Of a stretch of 14,059 bases of DNA, positions 6,936 through 13,610 are shown piece after piece (the first letter of the stretch is position 1; the number at the start of each line of letters is the position of its first letter). Source of the stretch: Ilumatobacteraceae bacterium (lineage in GTDB: Bacteria > Actinomycetota > Acidimicrobiia > Acidimicrobiales > Ilumatobacteraceae). The notes below the pieces were generated by a model. The model was not told where the DNA came from, did no database searches, and saw nothing but the letters and a program-made list of their open reading frames with translations. The DNA lies in contig JAENVT010000095.1 of assembly GCA_016650435.1 (NCBI GenBank), positions 1 to 14,059 on the forward strand. Reading direction: 5' to 3'. A program made the translations under genes and the position numbers.

Positions 6936-7987
6936 AGTTGTCGATGATGATCAACTACGGCGGCGGCTTCAAAGAAGCGGCCCAACGCGTAGTCGAGGTC
7001 GAGAAGGCCGGGCTCGACCAGGTGTGGATTGCCGAGGCCTACAGCTACGACGCGATCAGTCAGGTCGGGTACCTGGCAGCCATAACCGAACGTGTGGAGA
7101 TCGGCACGGGGATCGTCAACGTGTACTCCCGAACGGCCGCGCTGATGGCGATGACGGCGGCCGGTTGCGACTATGTCAGCGACGGCCGATTTGTGCTTGG
7201 GCTCGGCGCCAGCGGACCGCAGGTGGTCGAGGGCTTCCACGGTGTCAAATACGAAAAGCCGATGCAGCGCATCAAGGAATACATCGAGGCCTGTCGCATC
7301 ATCTGGAAGCGCGAAGAGAAGTTCGACTACCAAGGGCAGACCTTCCAGGCGCCACTGCCGCCAGGCGAAGGAACAGGGCTCGGCAAGCCGCTGAAGCTCA
7401 TCAATCATCCGATCCGCAGCGAGATCCCCATCTGGTGGGCGAGCCTGAAAGGCCTCAGCGTCACCGCCACCGCCGAGATCGCCGATGGTTGGCTGCCCAT
7501 CATGTTCATCCCCGAGAAGTATCACCAGGTCTGGGGCGATCAGCTGAAGGCCGGGTTGGCCAAGCGAGATCCATCGCGTCAACGCCTCGACATCTCGGCA
7601 GGCGGCATGCTGGCGATCGGAGAGGATCTGGTCGGCGACAAGCAAAAGGCGATCCTCGATTTCGCCCGACCGAATACAGCGCTGTACGTCGGCGGGATGG
7701 GTGCACGCGGCAAGAACTTCTACAACGACATCTGCCGCGACTACGGCTACGAGCAAGAAGCCGTCGACATTCAGGACCTGTACCTCGAGGGCAAGAAGGA
7801 CGAGGCTGCCGCCCGCGTACCGGGCGAATGGCTGGAGCTGTCGAACCTGGTCGGCCCGGCGAGCTACATCAAGGACCGGGTTGGGGCGTACAAAGAGGCG
7901 GGTGTCACCGTGTTGTCGGTCAACCCGGTCGGGCCCGACGCCGTCCACCAGATCGAGACCCTCAGGGCGATAGTCGACGACGCCTGA
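6932..7987 (+). CDS. F420-dependent LLM-class oxidoreductase (Rv3520c-like)
   Basis: A 351-residue luciferase-fold enzyme. Visible marks are MKLSMMINYGGG, DQVWIAEAYSYDA, ITERVEIGTGIVNVYSRTAA, and CDYVSDGRFVLGLGASGPQV followed by VEGFHGVKYEKPM, then PPGEGTGLGKPLKLINHPIR and TAEIADGWLPIMF. The GASGPQVVEG plus GTGLGKPLK pattern resembles the F420-dependent Rv3520c family of mycobacteria. The C-terminal part, with LVGPASYIKDRVGAY, is the usual helical end. The reaction would be hydride transfer with F420 as carrier; the substrate is unknown. Its ATG overlaps the larE stop by four bases, so the two proteins are made together, which hints at a shared role but does not prove it. It is only distantly like the oxidoreductase at 1335-2138, so they are not recent duplicates. 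Confidence 0.9.
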   Translation: MKLSMMINYGGGFKEAAQRVVEVEKAGLDQVWIAEAYSYDAISQVGYLAAITERVEIGTGIVNVYSRTAALMAMTAAGCDYVSDGRFVLGLGASGPQVVEGFHGVKYEKPMQRIKEYIEACRIIWKREEKFDYQGQTFQAPLPPGEGTGLGKPLKLINHPIRSEIPIWWASLKGLSVTATAEIADGWLPIMFIPEKYHQVWGDQLKAGLAKRDPSRQRLDISAGGMLAIGEDLVGDKQKAILDFARPNTALYVGGMGARGKNFYNDICRDYGYEQEAVDIQDLYLEGKKDEAAARVPGEWLELSNLVGPASYIKDRVGAYKEAGVTVLSVNPVGPDAVHQIETLRAIVDDA

Positions 7988-7994
7988 ATTCCGG

Positions 7995-8000
7995 TACCGT
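7995..8000 (+). promoter_or_regulatory. Probable -10 hexamer (TACCGT) of a leaderless serine hydrolase transcript
   Basis: TACCGT fits TANNNT and lies six bases before the ATG at 8007, inside the 19-base gap after the oxidoreductase stop. No Shine-Dalgarno is visible in the gap. It would let the hydrolase be expressed separately from the larE pair. Confidence 0.45.
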
Positions 8001-8006
8001 CACGTC

Positions 8007-9185
8007 ATGACGCAAATAACTGTTGGCGGCTTCGTCGCACCGGGCTGGGAGCCAGTCAAGGCGGCGTTCGAGAAGAACTTCGAACTCGGTGAAGAGCTCG
8101 GTGCGTCGACCGCGGTCTACCACCGAGGTGACAAGGTGGTCGACATCTGGGGTGGCTCGTTCGACCAGACGGGCGATCGACCGTACGACGATTCGACGCT
8201 GCAGTTGATGTTCAGCACGACGAAGGGCATCGTTTCGATCGCTGTCGCAATGTGCGTGCAGCGCGGCCTGATCGACTACGACGAGAAGGTCGCCACCTAC
8301 TGGCCGGAGTTCGCTGCGCATGGCAAAGGCGGTGCGACCGTCGCCCAACTGCTGAGCCACCAATGTGGTCTGATCGCTCCCGATGGTCCCGTCACCATGG
8401 CCGATGCGCTCGATTGGAAAACCATCACGACGATGCTTGCCGACACGAAGCCCGATTGGCCGATCGGCTCTGGGCACGGGTACCACGCGCTGACGTTCGG
8501 GTGGTTGGCCGGCGAGCTCATCCGGCGCACCGACGGGCGTTCGCCCGGGCAGTTCCTGGCCGACGAGATCGCCGGTCCGTTGGGTGTCGAATTGTGGATC
8601 GGTTTGCCGGAGCAGATGGCATCCCGGGTTTCACCGATCATCGGCCGGCCGATGAACGAAGACAACCCCGACCCGACCATCAAGGCGATGATCGAGATGT
8701 TTCTCGGCCCCGACACACGTGGTGGCCGGGCTCTATTCCTCAACGGTGCTTTCCGCGTCGACGATGCGTTCAATCAGCGCGAGGTGCATGCCGCCGAGAT
8801 CCCGGCGGCCAATGGCATTGGCACGGCCGCGGCGTTGGCCAAGGTGTATGCCGCGACGATGGGCCCGGTCGACGGGGTGCGCCTGTTGAAGGACGACGTT
8901 CGCGATCGAGCGCGGACGACGATCACTCCGTCAGGCGAGCCCGACCTGTGCTTGATCATGCCGACCACTTTTGGCATGGGATTCATGACCCACGGAATGT
9001 TCACGCCGTACAGCGGGCCAGGCTCGTTCGGCCATTCCGGCGCGGGTGGATCGAACGCGTTCGCCCAGCCAGAACGCGACTTGGCGGTCGGCTATGTGAT
9101 GAACAAGATGGCTGCGAATCTGGCCGCCGACGCCCGCGCTCAGCGGATCACCAACGCGGCCGCCGAGGTTGCCGACACTTTGTAG
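8007..9185 (+). CDS. Beta-lactamase-fold serine hydrolase (class C-like esterase/peptidase family)
   Basis: A 392-residue serine hydrolase. The catalytic SxxK motif is Ser70-Thr-Thr-Lys73 (LMFSTTKGI). The Tyr motif is Tyr159-His-Ala (GHGYHALTFGW), where true class C enzymes have YxN. The third motif is His343-Ser-Gly (FGHSGAGGS), in place of KTG. This set matches EstB-like esterases and other non-penicillin hydrolases rather than resistance enzymes. There is no signal peptide, so it should act in the cytoplasm, probably on esters, amides or lactones. It follows the oxidoreductase by 19 bases on the same strand but may have its own promoter. Its stop codon lies in one arm of an inverted repeat shared with the convergent VWA gene. 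Confidence 0.9.
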   Translation: MTQITVGGFVAPGWEPVKAAFEKNFELGEELGASTAVYHRGDKVVDIWGGSFDQTGDRPYDDSTLQLMFSTTKGIVSIAVAMCVQRGLIDYDEKVATYWPEFAAHGKGGATVAQLLSHQCGLIAPDGPVTMADALDWKTITTMLADTKPDWPIGSGHGYHALTFGWLAGELIRRTDGRSPGQFLADEIAGPLGVELWIGLPEQMASRVSPIIGRPMNEDNPDPTIKAMIEMFLGPDTRGGRALFLNGAFRVDDAFNQREVHAAEIPAANGIGTAAALAKVYAATMGPVDGVRLLKDDVRDRARTTITPSGEPDLCLIMPTTFGMGFMTHGMFTPYSGPGSFGHSGAGGSNAFAQPERDLAVGYVMNKMAANLAADARAQRITNAAAEVADTL

Positions 9186-9208
9186 TTGTTGCGGAGCGCC
9201 GACTACAA
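9180..9208. terminator. Inverted repeat spanning two convergent stop codons
   Basis: TTGTAGTTG (9180-9188) pairs with CGACTACAA (9200-9208), nine base pairs with one G-U, around an 11-base loop. Each arm holds the TTG TAG end of one gene, the hydrolase on plus and the VWA protein on minus. No T-run follows. It could end transcription from both sides. Confidence 0.45.
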
Positions 9209-10174
9209 CGGTCCGCGCAGCCACCACAGTCCGAGCGCCCAGGCGATCATCAACAGCACGACCGCAGCCAGCACGTAGCGCCACGTGAGCTCGTGGATGG
9301 TGGGCACCGCCTCGCCGACGGTCTGTTGGAGGTTGGCGCGGATGTCGGCGTAGGCGTTGGTCAAGTCACCTGCCGATGGCGCAACGTAGGCCTTGCCACC
9401 GGTGGCGTCGGCGGCCGCCTGCAACTCGTCGAGTTTCACCGGCACCGGGTCGTTCTGGCCAGTTTGCGGATTGATGATCGCGCCGGAGTCGGTACCGAAC
9501 GCGATCGTGTACACCGGCACATGAGCATCGGCGGCGATCTTGGCACCGTCGGCCGTTGGCCGTCCGCGCGTCGTCTCGCCGTCCGAGAGCACCACCAATG
9601 TGCCGGGTGACTTGTCGGTCGCCGGTTGGCCGCGCTGCAGGCTGTGCACGCCAGCTGCGATCGCATCGCCGATGGCGGTGCCTTCGCCGAGCTGCAGCGC
9701 TTCGATCGCCTTCGTCAGTTGCACTCGATCGGTTGTCGGTTCGACGTCGGTGCTGACCGTGCCGCTGAACGAGATCAGTCCGACGTCGACATCGGGATCG
9801 ACCGCGTCGACGAAGTCCTCGCCTGCCTTCTTGGCCGCGTCCAACCGATTCGGCGCGACATCATCCGCCTGCATCGAGAGCGACACGTCGAACAGCAGGA
9901 TGATCTTGCCGGCGGCCTGCGGTCGCACCGTCGACCGCTCGACCGGTTGGGCGGCGCCGATCACTCCGATGGTCAGCGCTGCTAGCTGTACCCCGGCCAC
10001 AGCATGACGCCGCCATCCCGGTCGCTTCGGGGCGATCTGGTCGAGCATCTCGATTTGCGTGAAACGCACGGTGTGCACCGACCGGCGTCGTTGGGCCAAC
10101 ACATAGGCGCCGACGAGGCCGGCAACGAGCACCAGCAACCACAGGCGGCCGGGAGCGAGGAAGTCCCAACTCAT
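9203..10174 (-). CDS. von Willebrand factor A domain membrane protein (BatA-like)
   Basis: A 323-residue protein. Two N-terminal hydrophobic segments (about 11-27 and 58-75) lead into a VWA domain, and a third segment lies at the very C-terminus (WRYVLAAVVLLMIAW), so the VWA domain sits between anchors. The metal-ion site is intact: Asp96-x-Ser98-x-Ser100 (FDVSLSM), Thr166 (EGTAIGDAI) and Asp198 (VLSDGETTRG). The layout is that of BatA of the MoxR-associated (aerotolerance) operons. The ATG overlaps the DUF58 stop (ATGA, 10174-10171). It probably binds protein ligands through its Mg2+ site under control of the upstream MoxR ATPase. Only one such VWA protein is encoded here, and no BatB, transglutaminase or TPR partner is visible downstream. 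Confidence 0.9.
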   Translation of the reverse strand: MSWDFLAPGRLWLLVLVAGLVGAYVLAQRRRSVHTVRFTQIEMLDQIAPKRPGWRRHAVAGVQLAALTIGVIGAAQPVERSTVRPQAAGKIILLFDVSLSMQADDVAPNRLDAAKKAGEDFVDAVDPDVDVGLISFSGTVSTDVEPTTDRVQLTKAIEALQLGEGTAIGDAIAAGVHSLQRGQPATDKSPGTLVVLSDGETTRGRPTADGAKIAADAHVPVYTIAFGTDSGAIINPQTGQNDPVPVKLDELQAAADATGGKAYVAPSAGDLTNAYADIRANLQQTVGEAVPTIHELTWRYVLAAVVLLMIAWALGLWWLRGPL

Positions 10175-11100
10175 CGGTGCACCATCGCCGGGCGCAGCCG
10201 CCGCCGGCGGACGTGAGCCGCGATCTCGGTGAGCCAATCGCGGTCGGTCGACAGCTCCAGCCAGTCGCTGCCCGACGCGCGGATCGTTTGCTCGCGTTGC
10301 GCCCGATTCTGTGCGGCACGATCGGCGAACCGGCGTTGCACGTTGGCGGTGACCATCACTTCGCGCGTCGAACCGGTCGATGGATCGGAGAACGTGACGA
10401 GCCCGATCGGTGGCACATCGAACTCACGTGGGTCGACAATGCCGATCGCCAACAGATCGTGACGCATCGCCAGTGCCGACATCGGAGACGACCATTCCTC
10501 ACCGGCAAAGTCGGAGATCACGCAGACGAAGCCGCGGCGCTTGCTCAACGCGCCGACGCGATGAAGTGCCTCCGGCAGATCACCGCGGCCGAGTCCTTCG
10601 GTGTCGGGCGAATCTGCCACCGCGCGCAGAATCGCCCTGACGTTGTCGCGACCGAGCCGCGGCGGTGTGATACGCAGATGAGGTCCGGCAACCAGGACGG
10701 ATCCGAGCCGGTTCTGGTTGCGGGCGGTCAGGAAGCCGACCGTCGCCGCTGCGGCGAGCGCGATCTGTGCCTTGGTGCTGTGCTGCGTACCGAAATGCAT
10801 CGCCGCGGACAAGTCGACCACCATCCACGCTTCGAGATCCCGATCGGCGATCTGGTCACGAACGTGGAGCTCGCGCGTGCGCGCAGTGACGTTCCAATCG
10901 ATGCGGCGCACATCGTCGCCCGGTTGGTATGTGCGCGATTCGCCTGGCTCGCTGCCGTGCCCGGGTGTGATGCCCTGGTGCTGGCCGTGCAGTTGGCCGT
11001 CGAGGCGACGATTGATGGTGAACTCGAGCGAGCGCAGCAATTCAGCAACCGATGCAGGAGTCGGCCCGCTGGGCCAGTCGATCGTCGAGCTCGCGGCCAC
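10171..11100 (-). CDS. DUF58 domain protein of the MoxR operon
   Basis: A 309-residue cytoplasmic protein with the DUF58 signature YQPGDDVRRIDWNVTART (58-75) followed by RELHVRDQIADRD. A VWA-like Asp96-x-Ser98 with Met101 (VVDLSAAMHF) comes next, and DUF58 proteins are regarded as VWA-like. It has no clear membrane segment, unlike DUF58 members with two N-terminal helices. I choose the GTG at 11100 because GGAG lies six bases upstream and the start falls two bases past the MoxR stop; an ATG at 11145 would overlap MoxR by 43 bases. It sits between the ATPase and the VWA protein, the standard order, and probably acts as an adaptor or substrate of MoxR. The molecular function of the family is not settled. 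Confidence 0.88.
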   Translation of the reverse strand: MAASSTIDWPSGPTPASVAELLRSLEFTINRRLDGQLHGQHQGITPGHGSEPGESRTYQPGDDVRRIDWNVTARTRELHVRDQIADRDLEAWMVVDLSAAMHFGTQHSTKAQIALAAAATVGFLTARNQNRLGSVLVAGPHLRITPPRLGRDNVRAILRAVADSPDTEGLGRGDLPEALHRVGALSKRRGFVCVISDFAGEEWSSPMSALAMRHDLLAIGIVDPREFDVPPIGLVTFSDPSTGSTREVMVTANVQRRFADRAAQNRAQREQTIRASGSDWLELSTDRDWLTEIAAHVRRRRLRPAMVHR

Positions 11101-11102
11101 CC

Positions 11103-12125
11103 TCAGCTCCGCGGGAAGGCGTCGTTCGGCTTCGGCGATACCCACATCGTGGGCACCGTGCTGAGCACCCGGCTGAGGACGTGCTCGATGGAGATGTCGC
11201 GGGCCAGCGCGTCGTAGGTGAGGATCAGCCGGTGGCGCAGGACCTCGGGCGCCAGATCGAAGATCTCCTGCGGTGTTGCATAGGTGCGTCCACGCAACAA
11301 GGCCAGTGACTTTGCACCGCGGACGAGAGCCAACGTCGCACGCGGGCTGGCGCCAAGAGCGATCACCGGGGCGAGGTCGGCCATGCCTGCCTGAGCCGGC
11401 GTGCGGGTGGCCTGCACGAGATCGACTGCATACTGTTGAACGCTGCGATCGATGAACACCTGGGTCGCTCGCCGCTGCAGGTCTGCCAATCCCTCGAGAT
11501 CGATGACCTGCTTGGCGACGGGCGGCGACACGCTCATGCGGTCGACGATTGTCATCTCTTCTTCGGCCGAGGGATGCGACATGGTGATCTTCATCATGAA
11601 GCGGTCGCGCTGTGCCTCGGGAAGCTGATACACGCCTTCGGATTCGATTGGATTCTGCGTGGCGATCACGAAGAACGGAGTCGGTACGTCGTACGTCTGG
11701 TGACCGATCGTCACGTGCTGCTCGGCCATCACTTCCAGCAACGCCGACTGGACCTTTGCCGGCGCCCGGTTGATCTCATCGGCCAGCAAGAAGTTGACGA
11801 AGACAGGTCCCAGCTCGACATCGAACTTCTCGCTCGACGAGCGGAAGATGCGCGTACCGACGATGTCGGATGGCAACAGGTCGGGTGTGAACTGCACGCG
11901 GCCGAACGTGCCGCCAACAACCTTCGAAAGGGTCTCGGCAGCCAGGGTCTTGGCGAGCCCGGGCACGCTCTCCAGCAGGCAATGGCCTTGGCTGAGCAGT
12001 CCAACTAGCATGCGCTCGATCAACCGGCTCTGGCCGACGATGACCTTGCGCAGCTCGAAGAACACCCGCTCGACGATGAGCGCCGTGGCGTGGTCGTCTT
12101 GCGGCAGGTTGCTGGTGACCGTCAT
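11103..12125 (-). CDS. MoxR-family AAA+ ATPase
   Basis: A 340-residue AAA+ ATPase. After an N-terminal helix with VIVGQSRLIERMLVGLLSQG come Walker A in the MoxR form ESVPGLAKT (52-60), FTPDLLPSDIVGT (79-91), Walker B FLLADE (112-117) with INRAPAKVQSALLEVMAE, sensor 1 ATQNP (155-159) with EAQRDRF, and sensor 2 in LGASPRA. All catalytic residues are present. MoxR proteins form hexameric rings and act as chaperone-like remodellers for VWA-containing partners. It heads the MoxR-DUF58-VWA set and follows the M20 peptidase gene by 63 bases. Its leader holds a hairpin that displays the Shine-Dalgarno. The partner substrate is unknown. Confidence 0.94.
   Translation of the reverse strand: MTVTSNLPQDDHATALIVERVFFELRKVIVGQSRLIERMLVGLLSQGHCLLESVPGLAKTLAAETLSKVVGGTFGRVQFTPDLLPSDIVGTRIFRSSSEKFDVELGPVFVNFLLADEINRAPAKVQSALLEVMAEQHVTIGHQTYDVPTPFFVIATQNPIESEGVYQLPEAQRDRFMMKITMSHPSAEEEMTIVDRMSVSPPVAKQVIDLEGLADLQRRATQVFIDRSVQQYAVDLVQATRTPAQAGMADLAPVIALGASPRATLALVRGAKSLALLRGRTYATPQEIFDLAPEVLRHRLILTYDALARDISIEHVLSRVLSTVPTMWVSPKPNDAFPRS
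11107..11110 (-). promoter_or_regulatory. Ribosome-binding site selecting the GTG start of the DUF58 gene
   Basis: GGAG on the minus strand, inside the last MoxR codons, six bases before the GTG at 11100. It argues for the GTG over the upstream ATG at 11145. Confidence 0.6.
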
Positions 12126-12130
12126 GGGGG

Positions 12131-12152
12131 GTTCCGCTCCTTCGGGCGGAAC
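12131..12152 (-). promoter_or_regulatory. Hairpin presenting the MoxR ribosome-binding site
   Basis: GTTCCGC (12131-12137) and GCGGAAC (12146-12152) are exact reverse complements with an 8-base loop. On the minus strand the loop reads CCGAAGGA, so the GAAGGAG Shine-Dalgarno (12143-12137) is mostly in the loop with its last G in the stem. The start codon follows at 12125 after a C-rich spacer. It may tune initiation, or serve as a protein-binding site. Confidence 0.4.
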
Positions 12153-12162
12153 GGTATCAACG

Positions 12163-12183
12163 CGCGCCGGTTGTGCGGGCGCG
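12163..12183 (-). terminator. GC-only inverted repeat between the M20 and MoxR genes
   Basis: CGCGCC (12163-12168) and GGCGCG (12178-12183) pair around a 9-base loop, five bases past the M20 stop on the minus strand. No T-run follows. It may be a weak terminator or processing point separating the peptidase from the MoxR genes. Short GC stems are common by chance in such DNA. Confidence 0.25.
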
Positions 12184-12188
12184 GCTCG

Positions 12189-13610
12189 TCAACGAATTGC
12201 GTGGGCGTCGAGCAACGTCGTCAGGCAACTGGTGAGACGGCGCGCCGTTGGCAGGTGCAGGTATTCGTTTGGTCCGTGGGCATTGGCGCCGGGGCCGAGC
12301 ACCCCGGTGATCACGAACTGCGCCTCGGGGAACATCTCACCCAACATTCCCATGAACGGGATCGAGCCGCCCTCGCCAAAGGCGCGCGATTCCCGGCCGA
12401 AGATCTCTGTCGAGGCTTGGTCGAGAGCGGTCTGCAACCACCCAGCAAGAGCCGGAGCATTCCATCCTGGTGCGGAGTGCGGGTCGTCGAAGGTGACGTG
12501 GGCACCGTACGGCGGATCCTTGGTAAGCGCCGCGGCGAGCGCATCGCGCGCCACCTCGTGATCGCACGTCGGTGGCAGCCGCACACTGAGCTGCAGCGAT
12601 GTGTGCGGCCGCAAGACGTTGCCTGCAGACTCGACGGACGGGATGCCGTCGACGCCGGTGACGCTCAGCGCCGCGTACCACGTGCGTGCCAGCAGTTGCT
12701 CGGTTGGATCGGAGACCATCGGCTGGGCACCACTGACGAATGGAAAGTGTCCGCCAATGGGGAACTCGGACGCCGTATCGAACGCTTGCTGACGCCGGTC
12801 CGGTGGAATTTCGACGTGCATCTCGGGCAGCAGCATCCTGCCATCAAAGCTGTCTTCGATGCGGTCGAGCAGCTCTCGGCAGATCCGGAACGACGATGGA
12901 ACCACGCCGCTGGCCTCGCCGCTGTGAACGCCTTCGGTCAGGATCTGCACCCGCAACGTTCCGCTGACGAGACCGCGCAGTGAGGTCGTGACCCACAACC
13001 GTTCGTAGTCGAGGCACCCGGAATCCAGGCACAGCACCAGGCTTGGTGTGCCGATTCGGTCGGCGAGCGCCACGAGGTAGGCGGGAAGGTCGGGACTGCC
13101 GCTCTCTTCGCTGGCTTCGATCAACACGACGCAACGGGTGTGGCTCAACCCGCTTGCCTGTGCGGCCTCGATCGCGAGCACCGACGCGAACGCCGCGTAC
13201 CCGTCGTCGGCGCCGCCACGGCCGTAGAGACGATCGCCCTCGATGACCGGCTTCCAGGGACCGAGGTCTTCTCTCCACCCGGTCATCTCCGGCTGCTTGT
13301 CGAGGTGGCCGTACAACAGCACCGTGTCGTCGGAAGACCCGGTTCCGAAGGCAGGGACCTCCATGAGGATCACAGGCGTGCGACCCGGAAGCTCGTGCAC
13401 CTCGACGGTGAGACCGGCGATGGTGCGGGCCGCACACCACGAGCGGATGAGTTCGACGGCGCGGGCCATGTGGCCGTGCTCGCGCCATTGCGGGTCGAAC
13501 AGAACCGACACGTTGGGAATCGCGATGTAGTCGTGCAGCGCCGGGACGATTTCGTCGTTCCAGACTCGGTTGACATGGCTGGTCAGGGTGTTGACCGGTG
13601 CAGCACTCAT
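12189..13610 (-). CDS. M20-family metallopeptidase (dipeptidase-like)
   Basis: A 473-residue co-catalytic zinc hydrolase. Family residues in order: His102-x-Asp104 (LLYGHLDKQP), the bridging Asp135 in GRGGADDG (130-137), the general base and ligand pair Glu168-Glu169 (EASEESGSPDL), Asp196 (LCLDSGCLD) and His445 (NAHGPNEYL). A dimerisation-type insert domain lies between about 215 and 360. The form resembles CNDP/dapE-like dipeptidases that split dipeptides or N-acyl amino acids in the cytoplasm; no signal peptide is present. The ATG at 13610 overlaps the stop of the upstream gene (ATGA), so translation is coupled. A longer reading frame to 14000 runs through the neighbour out of frame and is not used. 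The exact substrate is unknown. Confidence 0.92.
   Translation of the reverse strand: MSAAPVNTLTSHVNRVWNDEIVPALHDYIAIPNVSVLFDPQWREHGHMARAVELIRSWCAARTIAGLTVEVHELPGRTPVILMEVPAFGTGSSDDTVLLYGHLDKQPEMTGWREDLGPWKPVIEGDRLYGRGGADDGYAAFASVLAIEAAQASGLSHTRCVVLIEASEESGSPDLPAYLVALADRIGTPSLVLCLDSGCLDYERLWVTTSLRGLVSGTLRVQILTEGVHSGEASGVVPSSFRICRELLDRIEDSFDGRMLLPEMHVEIPPDRRQQAFDTASEFPIGGHFPFVSGAQPMVSDPTEQLLARTWYAALSVTGVDGIPSVESAGNVLRPHTSLQLSVRLPPTCDHEVARDALAAALTKDPPYGAHVTFDDPHSAPGWNAPALAGWLQTALDQASTEIFGRESRAFGEGGSIPFMGMLGEMFPEAQFVITGVLGPGANAHGPNEYLHLPTARRLTSCLTTLLDAHAIR

Noticed and set aside
1335..7987. Possibility that the two luciferase-like oxidoreductases are a recent duplication
   Set aside because: They differ in length (267 and 351 residues) and share only general fold motifs.
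8252..9610. A 452-codon plus-strand frame across the hydrolase and VWA genes
   Set aside because: It is arginine-rich and low in recognisable motifs, and it runs across two well-supported genes in another frame.
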